Source: HGW-17 sp938004375 | Lineage (GTDB): Bacteria; Myxococcota_A; Polyangia; HGW-17 | Direction of reading: 5' to 3' | Length of the DNA: 26,617 nt | NCBI GenBank assembly: GCA_036802685.1 | Contig: DAIRVS010000047.1 | Coordinates: 1 to 26,617, forward strand | In this document: piece by piece, positions 15,601-21,154 of the stretch | Position numbering within the stretch: position 1 is the first letter of the stretch | Layout of the letters: every line of letters begins with the position of its first letter | Program-made: the position numbers and the translations under genes | Notes under the pieces: generated by a model | What the model was told of the DNA's origin: nothing | The model's database searches: none | Seen by the model: the letters and a program-made list of their open reading frames with translations, nothing else

Positions 15601-16270
15601 CACCGGCGTCGGCATGTCCCCGGAGACCGTCGCCCATCTGTTTGAGCCCTTCTTCTCCACCAAGCAGCCGGGGGAGCACAGCGGCCTCGGGCTGGCCATG
15701 CTCCATGGCCTCGTCAGCCAGAACGGAGGCTTCATCGAGGTACACAGCCACCCGGGGGAGGGTTCCCGGTTCGAGATCCACCTGCCCAAGGCCTTCTCCA
15801 CCGGTCGGCTGTCCCGTCAGTTGGATCTGTCCCAGCCAGCGGTCGTCGTGCCGCCGCCCTCCGCTCCGGGCACGGAGACCATCCTGTTCGTGGAGGACGA
15901 GGAGGCCAACCTGCGGATCGGCCAGCGGATCCTCGAGCGCGCGGGCTACGCCGTGATCCCTGTCTCCGGGGGGCGGCAGGCCCTCACCGTCCTGGAACGG
16001 AAGGACCATGTGTTCCACACCATGGTCTGTGACGTCGCGCTGCAGGATCTCAGCGCCCGGGAGCTGGTCGAGGCCGTGCGCGCGCGGTTCCCGGCGGTGG
16101 GCGTGCTGTTCATTTCCGGCTACCCCGAGGACATGGTCGTCGATCGTGGCTGGATCCCCGAGGGACAGCGCTTCCTGCAGAAGCCCTTCACCGGCGCCCA
16201 GTTGGTCGAGGCAGTCCGGTCATTGCATGGGCAGCGGGCGCAGCGCCACGATGTGGTCGATCCGGAGTGA
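12605..16270 (+). CDS. Hybrid sensor histidine kinase with two periplasmic sensor regions, PAS, HisKA, HATPase and C-terminal receiver
   Basis: A 1221-residue membrane sensor. Residues 1-160 hold about five hydrophobic segments. Residues ~165-315 form a first extracytoplasmic domain (EQRAADREMREDLLSQTRLVADAI ... VIGMDVETPRW), then two more membrane helices. Residues ~395-600 look like a CHASE domain (FFESSLEVTQQEF ... SDAFSLIQENG), followed by a membrane helix at ~660-685. A PAS-like domain spans ~705-815 (KFQTLVEKAPMAVVVLIDG). The phospho-accepting His is H849 in GGVSHDFNNMLG; the HATPase has an N box (MANAVEAIED, ~960), DTGVGMS (~998) and GLGLAMLHG (~1027). The C-terminal receiver carries the phospho-accepting Asp D1143 and FVEDEEANLR, with a conserved Lys near QKPFTG. 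No HPt domain or DNA-binding output is attached. The signal is unknown. The 3' end overlaps the convergent exonuclease gene by 51 bases. Confidence 0.92.
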   Translation: MDVFYFALCACFAAFITIRLEPAAAVLPPIMRRLSMGVAVLSLVFLAVSILSIHSPVAGPWVVSVLAGLVSAAGFALGVPAFLHGGPRPAGDPRLFALATTAAGISHWVPLAVFAALALFAALFLELFVRHRARLLLREVRVRWLFPLMAALLLFILTALAAVSEQRAADREMREDLLSQTRLVADAISPGDLDRLSFTLADEHNVVHHRICRQMMAFARVMGHRSIYSQVFRGGRILFGPESLAPGDPMASRPGTVYERPPFLNQMVFLNAEPLTVGPYRDEYGTFVSAFVPVLDRQTRQIKIVIGMDVETPRWKQQVGWARLRPLLFGFLGLLVVFLAQRSLTRSAVAPGTGPFWVRHAHAFFLFLLGVLSTVYLAQEAGRDEARSRRLTFWQLALSQAERIRESFQGIDEKELQSLARFFESSLEVTQQEFRSFTHEMHQLPYVRAWSYAPRVPFAGLEAHQRQAQAQMTHQYAVYRLPAAVPGDLYPQMYLEPFKPNIVMLGFDLASEPAVAEAIRHAEATGASAISDAFSLIQENGAGLGAAIVHPVSLPAVNSSGSSSGVIVATLRYDVFLSSIVHRLKPPGGVRSQAFTVDLYQTKPAAEPLFLSTTRQGQASPAVSLPEGSNGPGARVPLFVLGNSYLLVFEPTPMFSVIFPKRAGRVMLLAGLILTLALTLLVGFILSWQRRLRWELERQSAGWRRSEKKFQTLVEKAPMAVVVLIDGAVQYANASALHLLESPEGESSLGRDFCDFLSVPSRDRVCALLEGPDGAAASLEVVLDVPGGQVPCELECVRIQVDRTRGYLLFIRNLTAQIQAQAENEQLQAQLAQARKMETISRLAGGVSHDFNNMLGVILGSADILIDHMESQDPNRRDVLEIQAAASRASDLMRRLLAFARRQESFPVIMDLNKKVKSLLGELARQAGEKIELVWEPAETLWLVSLDPSQLDQMLAIVMANAVEAIEDRGKVSIRTSNVVRARPETGQTHEYIVLTVADTGVGMSPETVAHLFEPFFSTKQPGEHSGLGLAMLHGLVSQNGGFIEVHSHPGEGSRFEIHLPKAFSTGRLSRQLDLSQPAVVVPPPSAPGTETILFVEDEEANLRIGQRILERAGYAVIPVSGGRQALTVLERKDHVFHTMVCDVALQDLSARELVEAVRARFPAVGVLFISGYPEDMVVDRGWIPEGQRFLQKPFTGAQLVEAVRSLHGQRAQRHDVVDPE

Positions 16271-17098
16271 CCACACGCGGCCCCGGCGCCGGTGATCCCG
16301 AAGTTCCAGATAATCGTGCCCCCCGTGATGGTAGCCGCACTCCAGCGTGCCGGGAAAGACCGTCGTGCGCCCGTCCTTGCGGTAGGTAATCTCCACGTCC
16401 GACCTGGACAGGATCCCCATCCGTAGCAGGATCAGGTGGGGCGGCAGCGCCTGGAGGGGCCGCGAGGAGGCGCCCAGCCTGGACAGGTTGCCCACTCGGC
16501 ACAGGTCGGCGAAGCGGCCGGTCCCCGCGCGTCGCAGCCGATCCAGGAGCCGAAGGAAGAGCTCGGCAGTGGACAGCGCGTCGGACAGGGCACGGTGGGC
16601 CCGCAGTTGCCGGATCTCCAGCGCCGCGCAGAGGGCTCCCAGGGCGTAACTGGTCTGCTTCTCGAGCAACTGGCGGGCGAGGCGGGCCGTGTCCAGGAGG
16701 GGAAGGGGCGGGATCCACATGTTGCTGCGGGCGGCCTCGGTTGCCAGGATGCTCTCGTCATAGGCGGCATTGTGGGCGATGATCACCGCCCCCTCCCAGC
16801 GGGCGAACAGGTCCGGCAGCACGCTCTCGGAGGATGGCTGGTCTCGCACCATCGCGTCGGTGATGCCGTGCACCGCGGTGGCGTCCGGCGGGACCGCGCA
16901 GCGGGGGTTGACCAGTTGATTGAACTGGGGCCCCAGCCGGCCCGCCGTCACCTCCACCGTTGCCACCTCCAGGAGCCGGGACATGGGGGAGGTCCCCAGG
17001 GTCTCGGTGTCCACGACGACGTAGCGTACCTCCTCAACGGGGGTGTCGTCCCGGGGCAGGGGAGGCAGCGTCTTCGGGGGCAGCACGAAACGGTTCAT
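16220..17098 (-). CDS. DnaQ-type DEDDh 3'-5' exonuclease with WYL-like C-terminal region
   Basis: The 292-residue product has an N-terminal exonuclease of the DNA polymerase III epsilon (DnaQ) group: D30 and E32 in VVVDTETLG, D114 in IIAHNAAYDES, and H168/D173 in AHRALSDALST complete the DEDDh metal site. Such enzymes remove 3' nucleotides from DNA or RNA. Residues ~232-290 (VEITYRKDGRTTVFPG ... YLELRD ... WSLRIDHIVAL) follow the strand order and the final basic 'R.dRI..L' pattern of WYL-type ligand-sensing domains; this part is inferred. I chose ATG 17098: in-frame starts upstream (17200, 17224) give an Arg/His/Thr-rich tail that does not look coding. A promoter 10 bases upstream leaves almost no leader and no ribosome-binding site is present. 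The 3' end overlaps the convergent sensor kinase gene. Confidence 0.85.
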   Translation of the reverse strand: MNRFVLPPKTLPPLPRDDTPVEEVRYVVVDTETLGTSPMSRLLEVATVEVTAGRLGPQFNQLVNPRCAVPPDATAVHGITDAMVRDQPSSESVLPDLFARWEGAVIIAHNAAYDESILATEAARSNMWIPPLPLLDTARLARQLLEKQTSYALGALCAALEIRQLRAHRALSDALSTAELFLRLLDRLRRAGTGRFADLCRVGNLSRLGASSRPLQALPPHLILLRMGILSRSDVEITYRKDGRTTVFPGTLECGYHHGGHDYLELRDHRRRGRVWSLRIDHIVALRPLPMQ

Positions 17099-17108
17099 GA
17101 CAACTTGG

Positions 17109-17137
17109 ACAATAGCCGGAAACGCCAAGCGGCGCAA
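17109..17137 (-). promoter_or_regulatory. Candidate promoter for the exonuclease gene, predicting a near-leaderless mRNA
   Basis: On the minus strand: TTGCGC (17137-17132), 17-base spacer, TATTGT (17114-17109). The predicted start is near 17102, four bases before the ATG at 17098. The -35 box is weak, the -10 is fair, and the spacing is ideal. Confidence 0.4.
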
Positions 17138-17181
17138 TCGGTCCGTCGTGTGCAATTCTCGGGAAACCGCCGTTTCAAGCC

Positions 17182-17210
17182 TTGCGTGCGTCCTCGTCAT
17201 CCGGTAAGGT
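17182..17210 (+). promoter_or_regulatory. Candidate promoter for the Ser/Thr kinase gene
   Basis: TTGCGT (17182-17187), 17-base spacer, TAAGGT (17205-17210), predicted start near 17217 with a ~25-base leader containing GAAGGAA before the ATG at 17242. Both boxes are weak matches; support comes mainly from the spacing and the divergent arrangement. Confidence 0.35.
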
Positions 17211-17241
17211 GGGGCCGGAGCCACGTCCTGAAGGAACCTGA

Positions 17242-18753
17242 ATGACGACCCCCCGAACAGACCCTCTGATTGGAACCCGCCTCGGCGATCGGATGACCCT
17301 GATCCAAGAGATCGGACGCGGGGGCATGGGGACGGTCTATCGCGCCCGCCATGAGATCCTCGAGCGCGACTTCGCGGTGAAGATCCTGCGCTCGGACATG
17401 AGGCGTGATCCCGTGGTCGTGGAGCGGTTCAAGCGCGAGGCCCGTGCGGCCAGCCGGCTCGAGCACCCGAACGTGGTCTTCATCTCCGACTTCGACCAGC
17501 TCCCGGACCGGCGCTTCTACATCGTCATGGAGTTCATCTCCGGCAAGAGCCTGCGGGACATCCTCAACAGCGACGGGCCGATGAACGTGACCCGGGTGTG
17601 CGCCATCCTGTCGCAGATCGCCGATGCGTTGGACTACGCCCACGAGCAGGGCGTCATCCACCGGGACCTCAAGAGTGAGAACATCATCCTGACGCTGTCC
17701 CGCGGTCGTGAGGTGGCCAAGATCCTCGACTTCGGCCTGGCGAAGCTCGTCTCCGACGCCCTGGACATGCAGAGCATCACCAACCAGGGACAGATATTCG
17801 GCACGCCCGAGACCATGGCACCCGAGCAGATCACCGGCGGTCCCATCGACCAGCGGGTGGACATCTACGCCATGGGGGTGCTGACCTACGAGCTGCTCGT
17901 CGGGAAACCGCCGTTCTCCGGGCACATGCTGCAGGTGCTCATGGCCCACAAGAAGCAGGCGCCTCCGAAGCCGTCGGCCGAGCGCAAGGGCGTCCCCCCC
18001 GAGCTCGACGAGCTCGTGATCCGGTGCATGGCCAAGGACCCGTCGGGCCGCTATTCCCGGGCCTCGGAGCTCGTGGCGGTCTATCAGTCCGTCATGCAGC
18101 AGGCGTCGATGGCGGCGAACAAGAAGACCCAGCCGCCCATCGTGCCGCAGCGCCAGGGCGTCTCCTCGGTGCGAATGGACTCGGCCCTCGACGAGCGCGG
18201 GGTGCTCGAGCTCAAGCTCCACGAGAGTGTCCTGGAGGTGGCCGAGCACCTGCGCGACCGCAACCTCGGCTCGGCGCACATCACCCAGGTCCTGGCCGCC
18301 ATCCTCGAGCAGGAGGAGCGTATCATGGACCTGCGCAACCAGAAGCACCTCCTGCAGACGCAGTTGGACTCCATCGAGGTGTCCGGCCGGGAGCGGGCGG
18401 CCCGGTTGCGGCACGCGATCATCTCCTTGACCCTGGAGACCAAGGGCAACCTCGACGGCGCAGCCGCTCCGGCCAAGCTGGCCGAGGACGTCCGGTACCA
18501 GATCGTCGAGCTCGAGCGGCGCCTCTCCGAGGTGATCTCGGATCAGGAGCGCTCCGAGAAGGAGCTGGAGAAGCAGCTCAACCGCCTGGTGCAGGATCTG
18601 CAGACGGCGGAGCACGAGATCCGGAAGCACCGGGACGGCCTCTTCGAGCTGGTCCAGGCCGCCCGGGGTTCCATCGGCAACTCCTCCACCCTGCGTAACG
18701 CCTATGGTCAGATCGATGAACTCAGACAGAAGATCGGCCGGCTCCCCTCCTAG
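17242..18753 (+). CDS. Hanks-type Ser/Thr protein kinase with C-terminal coiled coil
   Basis: The 503-residue product has a complete eukaryotic-like kinase domain at residues ~12-280: glycine loop IGRGGMGTVYRA, ATP-anchoring K47 in FAVKIL, HRDLKSENI with catalytic D142, DFG with D163, and an activation segment ending in APEQ. The kinase is predicted active. Residues ~310-500 contain no membrane helix and instead are long amphipathic, charged helices (LDERGVLELKLHESVLEVAEHLRD, SEVISDQERSEKELEKQLNRLVQDL), read as coiled coils for dimerisation or partner binding. This differs from PknB-type kinases that have a transmembrane helix and extracellular PASTA domains, so the enzyme should be cytoplasmic. 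A GAAGGAA element precedes the ATG. Two small lipoproteins follow at 22- and 20-base gaps, implying an operon; their link to the kinase is not known. Confidence 0.93.
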   Translation: MTTPRTDPLIGTRLGDRMTLIQEIGRGGMGTVYRARHEILERDFAVKILRSDMRRDPVVVERFKREARAASRLEHPNVVFISDFDQLPDRRFYIVMEFISGKSLRDILNSDGPMNVTRVCAILSQIADALDYAHEQGVIHRDLKSENIILTLSRGREVAKILDFGLAKLVSDALDMQSITNQGQIFGTPETMAPEQITGGPIDQRVDIYAMGVLTYELLVGKPPFSGHMLQVLMAHKKQAPPKPSAERKGVPPELDELVIRCMAKDPSGRYSRASELVAVYQSVMQQASMAANKKTQPPIVPQRQGVSSVRMDSALDERGVLELKLHESVLEVAEHLRDRNLGSAHITQVLAAILEQEERIMDLRNQKHLLQTQLDSIEVSGRERAARLRHAIISLTLETKGNLDGAAAPAKLAEDVRYQIVELERRLSEVISDQERSEKELEKQLNRLVQDLQTAEHEIRKHRDGLFELVQAARGSIGNSSTLRNAYGQIDELRQKIGRLPS

Positions 18754-18775
18754 CGGACCGGCCTCAGGAGCCTTC

Positions 18776-19168
18776 ATGCCATTCGGCCGGATCGTCAGCC
18801 TGCTCTTCCTCGCGACCCTCCCGTGGGCCGGCTGCGCCCAGGAGTCTCGCAGCGAGGGTGGTGCCAAGGCTCCGGACTCCGTCAGCCTCGAGGTCCCCGC
18901 GCCGACCACTTACTGCGAGAAGACCTGGGCCTGCAGCTACGAGAACCTGGTGCAGGACGAGGCCCGAAGGGCCATGGTGCAGAAGCGCAAGGCCTTCGTG
19001 ACGGCCTGCGAGGACGCGCTGCGCCTGATGCCGGCCGAGTTGATCAAGAAGTACGAGAGCTGCACCCGCGCCGCCTGCGGGGACGAGCTCCGTTCCTGCC
19101 TGCTGCAGCAGGCGCCCGCGCTGCCTCCGGCCTCCTCCGGGACGCCGGCCGCGGTGAAAACGGAATGA
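18776..19168 (+). CDS. Small Cys-containing lipoprotein of unknown function
   Basis: The 130-residue product starts at ATG 18776, preceded by AGGAG with a 6-base gap; the frame is open upstream to 18704 but that overlaps kinase coding sequence. The N-terminus is a lipoprotein signal (SLLFLATLPWAGC, Cys20). The mature part has four spaced cysteines (YCEKTWACSYENL, TACEDAL, SCTRAACGDELRSC): more precisely two pairs early and a cluster late, likely disulfide-bonded in the periplasm. The middle is a charged helical stretch (QDEARRAMVQKRKAF). No family was recognised. It is co-directional with and 22 bases after the kinase gene. Confidence 0.8.
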   Translation: MPFGRIVSLLFLATLPWAGCAQESRSEGGAKAPDSVSLEVPAPTTYCEKTWACSYENLVQDEARRAMVQKRKAFVTACEDALRLMPAELIKKYESCTRAACGDELRSCLLQQAPALPPASSGTPAAVKTE

Positions 19169-19188
19169 ACCCCAGCGAGGATCGACCC

Positions 19189-19956
19189 ATGCGAAATTCC
19201 ACCCGAGGCATCGTCGTCTTTGCAGCCCTTCTGGCGCTCGCGCTGCTGCCGCTGGCCGGCTGCAAGAAGAAGCACAAGCCCGACTACTCCACGCCCATGG
19301 GAATAGTCAAATCCTACATCTGGGCCATCGATCATCATGATTGTGCGGTCCTCGAGAAGGTCGTGGCCGGGAAGTTCAAGCGGCACCTGGAGAAGCGCGG
19401 CAAGGAGGGGTGCCACCGCATCATGAAGGCCTACGCGAAGAGCCGCGGCAACACCAAGTTCTCCGAGCTCCGGGTGGTGAAGACGGGGGAGCCGGCGATC
19501 TTCTACGAGGAGGAGGGCCGTGTGATCGTGTCCCTGCCGCTGACCCGCCAGGATCGGGAGGAGGTGGCATACTTCGACGTGGAGCGCACGGACCGTGGCT
19601 GGCAGGTGGTGGGGGAGAACGCCAAGCCGCCCCGCTGGTACACGGGACCTGCGCCGCTGGATCGACCGGACATCCGCCCGGACGCGCCGCCCGCGACCCC
19701 GGGGAATCCGACCGTGACGCCGCCGTCCCCCGCGCCGCCTCCGTCTCTTGGGCCATCGCCCGAACCCACCCACACCGCGCCGGCACCGGACCAGCCGGTG
19801 GCTCCTTCACCCCCCGATTCCCCGCCCCCCACCACGGCGCCGCCCGCCCCTCCGGTGACGGAGAAGGGACCTCCGGAAATGGGCGGAGAGGATCCCCATG
19901 GTGGAGACGATTCCCACGATCCCTCCTCAGACGAACCCGAGGACAACAACCCCTGA
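19189..19956 (+). CDS. Lipoprotein with NTF2-like N-terminal part and long proline-rich tail
   Basis: The 255-residue product starts at ATG 19189 with a GAGG element upstream; ATG 19165, overlapping the previous stop, is in frame but leaves a longer polar N-terminus. The signal (VVFAALLALALLPLAGC) gives lipid-modified Cys25. Residues ~35-150 (YSTPMGIVKSYIWAIDHHDCAVLEKVVAG ... VSLPLTRQDREEVAYFDVERTDRGWQVVG) have the pattern of an NTF2/DUF4878-like fold: a helix pair at the start and a curved sheet ending with a conserved W. Residues ~160-255 are Pro/Ala/Thr-rich, then acidic (GGEDPHGGDDSHDPSSDEPEDN), a flexible tether likely spanning to a partner or the cell wall. Family assignment of the first part is tentative. 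Confidence 0.8.
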   Translation: MRNSTRGIVVFAALLALALLPLAGCKKKHKPDYSTPMGIVKSYIWAIDHHDCAVLEKVVAGKFKRHLEKRGKEGCHRIMKAYAKSRGNTKFSELRVVKTGEPAIFYEEEGRVIVSLPLTRQDREEVAYFDVERTDRGWQVVGENAKPPRWYTGPAPLDRPDIRPDAPPATPGNPTVTPPSPAPPPSLGPSPEPTHTAPAPDQPVAPSPPDSPPPTTAPPAPPVTEKGPPEMGGEDPHGGDDSHDPSSDEPEDNNP

Positions 19957-20000
19957 CGGCGGTCAGTTCAACGGATCCCCCGTCGATCGTTCCAGGTGGA

Positions 20001-20036
20001 AATCGAAATCGGAATCGGAATCGGAATCGGAACCGG
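20001..20036 (+). repeat. Hexanucleotide tandem repeat (AATCGG-type, six units)
   Basis: Six adjacent units: AATCGA, four AATCGG, AACCGG. The array lies in the convergent gap between the Pro-rich lipoprotein stop (19956) and the thiG stop (20065). Its position outside any gene makes phase variation by frameshift unlikely, and a 6-base unit would not change frame anyway. Confidence 0.85.
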
Positions 20037-20051
20037 GAACAGAGTCATCTT

Positions 20052-20067
20052 TGACCGGCGTCGGTCA
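20052..20067 (-). terminator. Weak hairpin at the thiG 3' end
   Basis: TGACCG (20052-20057) and CGGTCA (20062-20067) are perfect 6-bp arms around a 4-base loop, including the thiG stop codon. No T-run follows on either strand, so intrinsic termination is doubtful. A second short arm pair, CTGAC/GTCAG (19953-19966), marks the lipoprotein gene end in the same gap. Confidence 0.25.
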
Positions 20068-20883
20068 GGTGTCCCAGAGAAAACCCGTGAGGGGGCTGGA
20101 GGCCTCGGCTCGCGGCAGGACGCGCCCGGGGCCGGCGAGGAAGGCCGCGCGGCCGGCGAGTACGGCCAGCCGGAAGGCGTCGGCCATGTCCGGAGGCGAG
20201 GCGGCCGTGGCGATGGCGGTGTTCACCAGCACGGCGGCGGCGCCGAGCTCCATCGCCTCGGCGGCGTGGGAGGGGAGGCCGAGGCCGGCGTCCACCACCA
20301 CCGGGACGCGGGCCTGGGCCAGGATCATCTCGATGAGGTCGCGGGTGCGCAACCCGCGGTTGGTGCCGATGGGGGCAGCCAGCGGCATCACGGTGGCCGC
20401 GCCCGCGTCCTGCAGGCGCAGCGCCAGCACGGGGTCCGCGTTCATGTAGGGCAGCACGGTGAAGCCCTCCTTCACCAGTTGCACGGTGGCGGCCAGCGTC
20501 TCCACGGGATCGGGCATCAGGGTGGCGGGGTCCGGGGTGACCTCGAGCTTCACCCAGGCGTGTCCCACCAGGGCGCGTCCCAGGCGTGCGAGCCGCAGGG
20601 CCTCGGAGGCGTTGCGCGCGCCCGAAGTGTTGGGGAGCAGGAAGACCTTCTCCGGGTCGATGCCGAGGAGGGCCGGATCCCCGCCCCTGGCCGAGGGGTC
20701 CGCCCGCCGCACCGCGACGGTCACGAGGTGAGCCCCCGAGCGGGCCAGGCACGCCGAGAGCACCTGCGGGGATGAGAACTTCCCCGAGCCGATCCACAGC
20801 CGGCTGGAGAAGCTCCGGTCGTGGACGCACAGAAGGTCGGAGTTCGATGTGGTATTGGGGATTTCGAGATGGGTTTCGCTCAT
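20065..20883 (-). CDS. thiG: Thiazole synthase ThiG
   Basis: The 272-residue product makes the thiazole phosphate ring of thiamine from DXP, dehydroglycine and ThiS thiocarboxylate. Family markers are RLWIGSGKF near the start (27-35), the Schiff-base Lys at K112 in WVKLEVTPDPATLMPD, then EGFTVLPYMNADP, GAATVMPLAAPIGTNRGL, VPVVVDAGLGLPSHAAEAMELGAAAVLVNTAIA. Length is normal. The ATG at 20883 is the natural start; the frame is open much further upstream but is antisense of the coiled-coil gene. It stands alone on this strand, while thiE and thiH are ~3 kb away; thiS, thiC, thiF and thiD were not seen in the window. A good promoter sits only 10 bases upstream and no ribosome-binding site is present, so the mRNA may be leaderless. 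Confidence 0.95.
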   Translation of the reverse strand: MSETHLEIPNTTSNSDLLCVHDRSFSSRLWIGSGKFSSPQVLSACLARSGAHLVTVAVRRADPSARGGDPALLGIDPEKVFLLPNTSGARNASEALRLARLGRALVGHAWVKLEVTPDPATLMPDPVETLAATVQLVKEGFTVLPYMNADPVLALRLQDAGAATVMPLAAPIGTNRGLRTRDLIEMILAQARVPVVVDAGLGLPSHAAEAMELGAAAVLVNTAIATAASPPDMADAFRLAVLAGRAAFLAGPGRVLPRAEASSPLTGFLWDT

Positions 20884-20892
20884 CGCAGGCGC

Positions 20893-20921
20893 ATGATAGG
20901 TTTTTTCCCGCCCTGCGTCAA
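20893..20921 (-). promoter_or_regulatory. Promoter of thiG, predicting a near-leaderless transcript
   Basis: On the minus strand: TTGACG (20921-20916), 17-base spacer, TATCAT (20898-20893). The predicted transcription start is near 20886, about three bases before the ATG at 20883. No TPP riboswitch can fit in such a leader. Confidence 0.55.
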
Positions 20922-20943
20922 CGCGCCCTGCGACCCGGAGACA

Positions 20944-20964
20944 GGGCCCGTTGACAACGGGCCC
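20944..20964. promoter_or_regulatory. 21-bp palindrome (operator-like) in the thiG / coiled-coil divergent spacer
   Basis: GGGCCCGTT (20944-20952) and AACGGGCCC (20956-20964) are perfect 9-bp inverted arms around GAC. The right-hand promoter's TTGACA (-35) sits across the centre, and the palindrome is 22 bases upstream of the thiG -35 box, so one dimeric DNA-binding protein could affect both promoters. A hairpin in RNA is not expected because the site is upstream of both predicted transcription starts. Confidence 0.55.
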
Positions 20965-20979
20965 GACTCGTGACAGATT
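20951..20979 (+). promoter_or_regulatory. Candidate promoter for the coiled-coil/trmB cluster
   Basis: Consensus TTGACA (20951-20956), 17-base spacer, CAGATT (20974-20979, a 3/6 match). The predicted start falls at about 20986, the A of the ATG of the 54-residue gene, so the transcript would be leaderless. The weak -10 lowers confidence. Confidence 0.4.
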
Positions 20980-20985
20980 CCCCGC

Positions 20986-21150
20986 ATGTCCGAGACGTCC
21001 CTCACCCAGGAACAGCAAGAACTGATGGAAGAGGTCGAGAAGATCCGAACGCAGGTCGAGCGTACGGCGGCCAAGTTCCAGAACCTGCAGCACCAGCTCG
21101 CCGACCTGCGGGTGAAGCTCGCCGCCCTCCATCAGATCCTCCATCCCTAG
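20986..21150 (+). CDS. 54-residue coiled-coil protein
   Basis: A short frame from ATG 20986 to TAG 21150, just five bases before trmB. The product is nearly all helical, with heptad-like spacing of hydrophobic residues and many Glu, Gln, Lys and Arg (QELMEEVEKIRTQVERTAAK, then FQNLQHQLADLRVKLAALH). It has no signal peptide or membrane segment and no cysteine. Codon third positions are mostly G or C, as in the neighbouring genes, which supports coding. A role is unknown; a small cytoplasmic oligomer or adaptor similar in style to SlyX-type proteins is conceivable but not shown. No ribosome-binding site precedes it. Confidence 0.65.
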   Translation: MSETSLTQEQQELMEEVEKIRTQVERTAAKFQNLQHQLADLRVKLAALHQILHP

Positions 21151-21154
21151 TTCG

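Noticed and set aside
20944..20964. Intrinsic terminator at the palindrome
   Set aside because: It lies upstream of both predicted transcription starts in a divergent spacer and has no T-run on either side.
20884..20985. TPP riboswitch ahead of thiG
   Set aside because: The promoter leaves a leader of only a few bases and no THI-box core is present.
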